Positions 57,182-64,000 of a stretch of DNA of 64,000 nucleotides are shown here, piece after piece. Each line of letters begins with the position of its first letter. Positions within the stretch are counted from its first letter, which is position 1. The notes under the pieces were generated by a model, which had not been told where the DNA came from, made no database searches, and saw only the letters and a list, made by a program, of their open reading frames with translations. The translations under genes were made by a program, and so were the position numbers. This DNA is from Sycobia sp. Sy_11 (Eukaryota > Arthropoda > Insecta > Hymenoptera > Epichrysomallidae): the NCBI GenBank assembly GCA_018907035.1, contig JACCIC010000165.1, positions 1-64,000 of the forward strand, written 5' to 3'.

Positions 57182-58360
57182 TCATGATAGTATATCGGCC
57201 ACTTTGTTTACCGTCCCATTGTGATACTGTATATCGAAATCCCATTGAACTAATTCAGTGCCCATCCTGCTAATCTCCCCGATGGATTGTTTAATTTTTC
57301 TAACCATTTTAAGGATTGATGGTCCATTACCATCGTAAATGGATAACCTAGATATGGGCGTATTTTCCATACACCCACTGCACAGCTAAACATTCCAACT
57401 CAGTAACGGAATAATTTTTTCTACTGCATTTATTGTGCGGCTAGCATATACAATGACGTATTCTTTATCGCCATCTACCTGCGTTAGAACCGCTCCCAGG
57501 GCGAGTAAGCTCGCATTTGTTTGCAGGACGAAAGGCAGATTCCAGTTTGGATATGCCAAAACAGGAGCTTCCGTTAAGTTTTTCTTGAGTTCTTTGAAAC
57601 CTATTGATTGGTTCTTCGTCCATGTCTATTCTGTTTTCTTCTTTAAAAGTATACTTAACGGTGCTGCTGTTTCTGACAGGTCTTTAATGAAACGTCTGTA
57701 CCACGAAAGCATTCCAAAAAATCTCTTCAGTTCTTTTTGATTTTTTGGTGGTGGTAACACTGAAATTGCTTTTATTATTTTTGGATCTGTCCCTATGCCC
57801 TGTGCGTCAACTACGTGTCCCAAATACTTCTTGCAAATTGGCATTTCTCTGGATTTGGCTTTAATTTGACGGCTCGCATCTTTTCGAAGACTGTTTTAGC
57901 ATTTCTTTATGTTCCTTGTCCGTCTCGGTGACGATAATTATGTCATCAAGGTATGCAAATGCATTTAGTGCCACATCGAGTGTAATGATTGTATCTAACA
58001 GTCTTTGAAATGTCGCTGCTGCAGTATGTAAACCAAAAGGCATTACATTGAACTCGTAAAGGCCTCGTCCTGGCACTGGAAATGGGACTTACTGTCCTCT
58101 GTTAGATCGATTTGCCAATAGCCATTTTTTAAGTCAATAGTTGATAATATTTTTGCTCCCAGCAACTTATCAAGGATTGACTGTATTTGGGGTAGTGGAT
58201 AAACATCTTTTTTTCACTTTGTGTAGGCAGCGAAAATCGATACAAAATCGAATTTTACCATCTTTTTTCATGCTATTATTACAGGACTACTCCATGGGCT
58301 GCCAGATGGTCGTATTACGCCTTCTTCTATCATTTTATCAACTTCCTTATTGATAATTTT
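57182..58360 (-). pseudogene. pol: RT and RNase H remnant of element C
   Basis: 58076-57861 carries GLYEFNVMPFGLHTAAATFQ and FAYLDDIIIVTETDKEH, with the YLDD motif intact. 57844-57626 carries KKYLGHVVDAQGIGTDPK and FFGMLSWYRRFIKDLSE. 57370-57182 is the RNase H end with YHNGTVNKVADILS. The order and spacing are normal, but stops separate the pieces. Confidence 0.85.
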
Positions 58361-58460
58361 TTGCATTACCGGATTTCTAGTCCGGTAACGTTGTTTTAAA
58401 GGCGCCTTGTCGGTTAATCGTATTTCATGTTATACTAGCGGCGTAGCCCCTTTAATAGAG

Positions 58461-58694
58461 TTAAATTTTCTCATATCTGAATGTATAAAATTTTTTTAAG
58501 TCTATTTTCTGTTGTTTTGTTAAATTGTGTAGTTCTGCTTGATTATGAATACTTGAAATTTGATTTGCGACTATATTCCCATTTCTTAGTTTCCTTTTTT
58601 TAAATGAAACTTCAATATCTAGTTTCGTTAAACTATTCTTTCCTAGGATAATTTTAATATTTAGATTTTTTAATGCAGACTTTTCGTTGTGCAT
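58461..58694 (-). pseudogene. Protease-to-RT linker remnant of element C
   Basis: Contains IILGKNSLTKLDIEV, similar to the ILGxDFLxK segment that follows retropepsin active sites; the DTG box itself was not found. Confidence 0.4.
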
Positions 58695-59117
58695 GTTTAT
58701 ATTGGAAGCGCGTATAACCTTATTGCTTACATCGCCAGTAACATTTATTTTTATTATACGACGTTGTAATTGCCATTACTGTATTGCGTGATTTTTCGAA
58801 CGAGCGCTGACTATTATAAGTCGATTTGGTTCGATCTCTTTCGACTTGGTTTAATTTTTCGCGAACGATTTCTACTTTCCGTAATCAGTAGCTTACTGAA
58901 ACTATATTCTCTCTTGTAACATATAATTATAGTTCGGGCAGCATATTATCGTACAGGTTATCGATCTGTATACGAATGTCTAAGCCTCAGCGACGTCTTA
59001 TTAAGTTACATAGTGGATTCGCGTATTCTAAAATCGGTTCCTTGGATTTTTATTTTCGATCGATTATCTGTCCGTCTACTTGTCTTTGTTCGTTCAGAGG
59101 TAGATAACATTTTCTGA

Positions 59118-59478
59118 TTAAATTTTGAAATCCCTCCCATGTCGTGACGACCCTGGCCAAATTCTAAACCATTGTTGCGCGTCACCTCTTAACAATTCGG
59201 ATACACCATGTAACAACTGCGCATCAGTTAAACCATAGACGACATGCAATTCCGGTACTCGGTCAAGGAATATAACATCTTTTCCATCACAGTGGCAAGT
59301 CCACTTCCGCATCTGATCTGTTATTTTTGCTGCTACACTTCTGATATTTTCTTGGTTTAGCACCATTTGCTCTAATCCTGCCGCGAGTTAGCGTTTGGCT
59401 TCCGCCAGCCATTGGAGACGAAGTCAAATCCGCGTCTTTGTAGCCAAATTTTTCTTCATTTGCCGTGCTCGTTATCAT
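59118..59478 (-). pseudogene. gag: Gag remnant of element C
   Basis: Text such as RKWTCHCDGKDVIFLDRVPE and YGLTDAQLLHGVSELLRGDA followed by WF is typical of the capsid region of insect gypsy Gag. Frames overlap and change at 59287-59366. Confidence 0.7.
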
Positions 59479-59696
59479 CGTCAGGATCGTCAGGCCTGTT
59501 TGCGAAGTGCGCGAGATTTTCTTTTGTAAAGGCTACCAAGCACTGTCTTAAATCGTGTATATTTTCGTTGATATTTAGATTTAATTTTTGTAATTCTGTA
59601 ATAAGCTCTTCGCGATGCAGTCAATAAATAGACGATATCGCCATTGTCAATATACAATCAATGAAAACAAACTGTCTCTCTATTAAGACCAAAAAT

Positions 59697-59713
59697 CGTC
59701 ATTTTGGGCGCCA
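59697..59713 (-). other. Primer-binding site of element C
   Basis: The - strand reads TGTTACA then TGGCGCCCAAAATG. TGGCGCC is a common PBS start, and it touches the LTR end directly, which fixes orientation. The tRNA was not identified. Confidence 0.6.
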
Positions 59714-60657
59714 TGTAACAGAGCGTGTACGGTGTCCGCTAATTCGTGGCTCCGGCTCAGCACGCCGCTAATTTTGCTCGTATAGCGGTAATCGATTCAG
59801 CGAATTACACACTAGAAAGCATAGCTTCAGCTCAGCACGCCTAGGTCTCTTGGTCGCTCAGCATACCGCCAAGTTGCTACCAGTGTATAGGCCGTTCCTA
59901 GTTAAATAGACAAGTATACTTCCCACTCTCGCTCAACACGCCAAAGCAAGACAATATACCTGTCTTAGGTCTTTCTAGACTTTGGATTTGACCAAATATT
60001 CCTCTTATTCTCGCTCAGCATGCTAGAGTAATATAATATTTGTCGTTTTCCGACGTTATCCGTCCAATTTTCCGATGAGATTTATGTTTGATAAATAAAA
60101 TACAACATTTTTTTAAATTTAAGAATTGGAGAAAATTTATTTTAATAAATGATACGAAAAAAAAGAAATAATAAGAAAAAAACTAATGTTTACAAAACTT
60201 ACAAAAAAACCTGAGTGACTATAGTCGGCATAGGGTACGCCACGCTATCCCTCGTTTACTCCCCCGGCTGCCGATGCTTTAATCTGCAAAATACGAACAG
60301 TCTTTAGACTTACAATGAATAAAAGAAAGGTATATTTTATTTCTATTATTCTAGCCACCACTGCGACTTTACGTCAGTTTTATTATTAAGATGTCGCACG
60401 CTCCGAGTGTGCCAAGAAAACTGTCGTCTGCTAACGCGCCGACGACAGGTCCCCTTCAAAAGACCGGTTTCGAGGCTGCCAGCACATTGAATTTTTCAAC
60501 CAGACTACTTCTATTTAAATTTGAGAGACGAGTGGTTCCCCACTCCAAGACCATTCCTCTCTTACCTCACCGCGCCTAGAAATATCGGCGCTCCTTCCAT
60601 ACCGTGCTGCGCCTACAAGCGCACGGTCTATGCTGGTCACGGAGCCCGTGTGGGCTC

Positions 60658-60712
<55 letters not shown>

Positions 60713-60815
60713 GCGTTGGGGCGCCTTCGCGCTCTTGGTTTTTGGTTGGGGCGCCAAGTGCTTTGCGCTGTATTATATTTAATATGATGTAATGTTCCAT
60801 TTGCGCGAGTATTCA
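59714..60815 (-). repeat. 5' LTR of gypsy element C, copy 2
   Basis: TGTAACAG... to ...GAGTATTCA on the + strand, aligned with 53193-54176. It has a (GA)n run at 60660-60709 and repeated GCTCAGCACGCC motifs at about 59755-60025. A poly(A)-like or TATA signal was not clearly resolved. Confidence 0.8.
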
Positions 60816-60961
60816 TACTAATCGCTCGATGAACTCCAGACGGAGATGCTAATATATAAAAAATATAAAACAAATAACATTCTTTTCAATATTCGAATTG
60901 TATGTATTATATTAGAAATTTAAATCAAAAATATATATTTAATTATATTGTTATGTTTTAG

Positions 60962-61450
60962 CTGAGTCTGGTGGTAGTGATAACGAAGATCAACTCAGTT
61001 GTGGAAAATTTATCAATGAAATATCAAAGGATACGAAGCACAAAAAAGAAAAATACTTTTGGCAATATAATGTTCAAGCTAAAGGACCTAAAGGTCAAAG
61101 ATTGGTAACTCGAGCTCGACTTGAAAATCCTCATATATTAAATGAAGTTACTGACCCTGTTTTTAGTCCACATTGTGCTCTTAGAGGGATTAAGCATAGT
61201 GGAAAAGCTAGGAAAGGTGATGGTAATGATTTAACTCCAAATGCCCGCAAGTTGCATAATATTGGTAAAGAACTTGATAAACTTTCTCGAGTTATTAACG
61301 ATATGACACCAGTGTCGGAACTACCTTTTCCTGTCCGACCAAAAACTCGTAAAGAAAAAAATAAATTAGCTTCACGAGCTTGTAGATTGAAGAAGAAAGC
61401 CCAGCATGAAGCTAATAAGATCAAACTTCATGGTTTAGAACAAGAACACA
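60962..61450 (+). CDS. CREBRF: CREBRF/REPTOR-like regulator, conserved exon with bZIP basic region
   Basis: The acceptor TTATGTTTTAG ends at 60961. The join with 45789 is in phase 1 (G|CT = Ala). It encodes the most conserved part of the family: [67 protein letters not shown] and the bZIP basic region [20 protein letters not shown] (N-x3-SR-x-C-x-KKK pattern). The ORF appears to stop at 61455, but that TAA lies inside a donor: ACACA/GTTAAG, donor at 61451. So the exon ends at 61450 and the leucine zipper and C-terminus are in a later exon outside the window. It probably acts in the nucleus in nutrient or stress signalling. An LTR lies only about 150 bp upstream of the acceptor. Confidence 0.9.
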
Positions 61451-62529
61451 GTTAAGTTTTATTGATTCTATTAGATTTGCGTTTTATATTCTATTTTATT
61501 CGTTACACTACTAATTTATGATAATAAATTTAAGTAAGGATTCAAATAAAAACACGACTTCTTTTTTATTACGACTATTTGAAGAACAGTAATTAATTGT
61601 AATATAATTTTTTTATATCTTTGACAGATTTACTCTACATCTACTAAAACAACTATCTTATTTCATGTTATTTTGGTACAGTACAGTTTGAATATTTTAT
61701 GGTTTATTAATTTTCTAAAGAGTCATAATTTTCTTATTTTATCTTATTGTACGTATATTCAGGCAGGTTTGCGGTAGAGTTTTCCTATTTATTCAATAAT
61801 TTTTAATTCATACAAAAAATTATCTTAAGACTTTTAACATAATAAAATACACATTTTGAAGATATAAAAAAAATTTTTTATGGATGTTTCTTAACACAAT
61901 GTGAGTTTCAAAATTGTTCTTTTGATTAACAGTCGACACAACATCTCACCAATGGATCATTTGAAATCAAAAAACTAAATAGATTTTTAAAACTTATAGT
62001 TTTGGCTATTTCAGTTTTACCTAGAACAATCAAAATGGCGGACTTTTAAATTTTTTGGCTATACACAGTCTAGGATATTTAATTTTTACCGAAAAAAATA
62101 AAATGAGGGACTTTGGAATTTTTTGGCCCTTTTTTGCAACATAAATTGTTTATAATTTTTTGAAAAATTTATTAATCATTATAATCCCAGTTCATACAAA
62201 AAGAATATCTATCAGGAGTAAGCTGTTCAAATTTTAACTGAATTGGTGCAGTACTTTTTTTAAACCGTGTCAATAGATGTGTAAAGCGTTGTCTCGAGAA
62301 AAACGCGTTTAAAGTTTTTTGTTATGAAAATTTGAGATCTAAAACTTTGTTTGTATATATGCTTCTCAAACTAAGTCAAGTAATAATGAAAAACCTCGTT
62401 TTTGCCATGAACTATCTCTGGTGACTGTTTGTAGACACTTACTACATTAGATTACTTGGACAGCAGAATTAAAAATTAAATTAATTAAATAAAATAAAAT
62501 AATTAATAAATATTTTTAAAACAAATTAA
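61451..62529. other. Intron 3 segment
   Basis: Begins with donor GTTAAG. AT-rich, no coding signal found. Confidence 0.6.
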
Positions 62530-62800
62530 TAAATATTTTTATCGTTCTTACTGTCTTTATAATATAATATATTAGCTAAAATAATGACAGTCTGAATGTC
62601 CTTGTTTATGTTCACCCCCTTAGAATCAGAAATAAAACTTATTACTACAATAAATTATATTAAAAATTAAAAATAAAAATAAAATAAAATTAATAATAAA
62701 AATAAAAATAAAAATACAATAATAAGTAAAATACAGATAATAAAAGTACTTTTCTATATTAGTAAAGGTCAACCTGACTGTCCCTGCCACCTTAAATTTA
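62530..62800 (+). mobile_element. MITE copy related to 10.05 and 23.6 kb
   Basis: Left end ACTGTCTTTATAATATAATA, ATGACAGTCTGAATGTCCTT and TTAGAATCAGAAATAAAACT. Right end TTAGTAAAGGTCAACCTGAC and TGTCCCTGCCACC. A-rich centre. Confidence 0.6.
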
Positions 62801-62989
62801 GAATTACCTTTTTGTCCAACGTTTCGAATCGCTAGGAACTAAACTAAATTGAAAAACCCAGCATGCCACTTTATATATACCATCCCCACTCTAAATTTAT
62901 TAGTATAACATTTATAGCACCCCCTTTGTTTCTTTGAATTAAATGCAAAATACAAATTCTATATTAATAACGAATGATAAGTGTTGTCC

Positions 62990-64000
62990 AGTTTACTCGA
63001 CTTTCAAAATATGAATATTTTCAAGAGTTTCTCTTTTATATTTATTCTTAATACCATGTTCCAAAACATTTTCAAAGTCGAAAGAATATAACAACTTTAA
63101 ACTATGTTCTTTTAGCCCGGATGTACCATTCATGCTTCGTAAGCTATATTGATGTTCATATATTCTTTGTTTTAGGTATCTTCCCGCTTGTCCAATATAA
63201 TATTTGTCATAATCTTTACAATTTATTTTGTATACCATTTCTGTTTTCAAACATTTATCATCCTTATCTTTACAATTATTAAATAGCTTTCTAATATTAT
63301 TATTGTTTCTAAAGTAAACTTGAATATTATGCTTTTTGAATGCACTTCTAATTCTTTCGGATCATTCTTTGACACATATGGTAATACCACGATTGTATTA
63401 TTATTATCTCTCTTTTTCATATTACGTTCTCTAGTGCTATTATAAATCTAATCCACTTTCTCTGCAATCATTTTATCCACAAAGTCTATTGGATAATCAT
63501 TGTTAATGAATATCTCTTTAACTAATTTTAAATTATCTTTTCTAAAAACTTTGTGTGATAATTTGATTGCTCTATCGATGATTCCTTTAACAGTACCTAT
63601 GTATTTTCCGAATAGATGGTATGTGTTAAAATTTAACAGCCTACCTGACCATGTAGGTTTTCTGTCACAATTGAATTTTACTCTGTTATTACTAACTCTG
63701 ATAACACGGACGTCCAAAAAACTTAATTTATTGTCTAATTCTAATTCCTTTATATATTTTATTTTATCGCGGATGGATTTCAAAACATCCACCATTTCGT
63801 CTACAGACCTTTCTGGTACAATTATAAAGATATTATCGACATATCTGTTATAGATAATTGGTTAAAAATTCAACTTATTGAATGCAATATTTTCTAATTT
63901 TTCCATTACCAAAGTAGCAATCATCGGTGATAAAGGTGATCCCATTGGACAGCCATATTTTTGTTCATAAAAATTATTTTGAAAGGAAAAAATTGTGTTA
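62990..64000 (-). mobile_element. Penelope-like element, RT C-terminal part plus GIY-YIG endonuclease
   Basis: Read on the - strand from the right edge: GCPMGSPLSPMIATLVME (about 63950), a stop at about 63865, the RT catalytic box RYVDNIFIIVP (63840-63815), LSFLDVRVIRVSNNRVKF (63720-63665) and, after frame changes near 63.3-63.45 kb, the GIY-YIG domain VYKINCKDYDKYYIGQAGRY with KQRIYEHQ (63250-62993). RT followed by GIY-YIG is diagnostic of Penelope-like elements. The usual YVDD is YVDN here, so this copy is inactive as a reverse transcriptase. The N-terminal part is off-window. Confidence 0.85.

Larger units (their letters stand above)
54631..59713 (-). mobile_element. Decayed Ty3/gypsy element C, internal region
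   Basis: On the - strand, in order: primer-binding site, gag, protease remnant, RT, RNase H, integrase, then a 3' ORF of unknown type. Every ORF is broken by stops or frameshifts. It lies in intron 2, antisense to CREBRF. Confidence 0.85.

Noticed and set aside
54541..59713. Env gene in element C
   Set aside because: The ORF after integrase has no signal peptide, transmembrane segment or cysteine pattern to support an envelope protein.
53730..60579. 62-codon ORF conserved in both LTRs of element C (53730 and 60391)
   Set aside because: Same length, but many replacement changes and no motif; shared ancestry of the LTRs is enough to explain it.
61102..61455. Separate 117-codon gene ending at 61455
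   Set aside because: It begins at TTG inside an exon and its stop lies in a GTTAAG donor; it is part of CREBRF.

Overview
The window reads as nuclear DNA of an insect. It is very AT-rich, with long introns, (TA)n and (GA)n microsatellites, many mariner-type transposons, Ty3/gypsy retroelements and a Penelope-like element. A hymenopteran is a reasonable guess from this transposon mix, but that is inference. The one host gene that can be followed is a CREBRF/REPTOR-type bZIP regulator on the + strand. Its coding exons lie at 21296-21956, 45373-45789 and 60962-61450, all joined in phase 1. Its two introns, about 23 kb and 15 kb, are filled with transposons. The third exon ends at a splice donor, so the C-terminus lies beyond the window. 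A second host-derived locus, at 10.44-13.06 kb on the - strand, is an intron-retaining HAX1-like pseudogene.

Layout. 1-8.2 kb: a fairly well preserved Ty3/gypsy element on the - strand. It has a 5' LTR with TATA box and initiator, an 18-nt tRNA-Pro type primer-binding site, a 3-kb leader with two unusual ORFs, gag with six zinc-knuckle motifs, two tandem retropepsin domains separated by one TGA-CTA codon pair, RT and RNase H. Integrase would lie off the left edge. 8.2-20.6 kb: a minisatellite that reverses orientation, a foldback MITE, the HAX1-like pseudogene, a GC-rich solo LTR and AT-rich repeats. 20.6-21.3 kb: the presumed 5' end of CREBRF. 22-45 kb (intron 1): a 429-bp tandem duplication, at least seven mariner/Tc1 relics, a gypsy pol split by about 5.6 kb of nested repeats that includes a 63-bp minisatellite, and a Penelope fragment. 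45.8-61 kb (intron 2): four more mariner relics, one with an intact DD34D triad, then a decayed gypsy element. Part of the CREBRF bZIP exon is duplicated next to the LTR of that element. 61.5-64 kb: intron, a MITE and a Penelope-like element with a mutated RT active site.

The best candidate for something undescribed is the 1-8 kb element. Its paired aspartic protease domains are separated by a stop codon in a known leaky context. The LTR-associated partial duplication of the CREBRF bZIP exon comes next.
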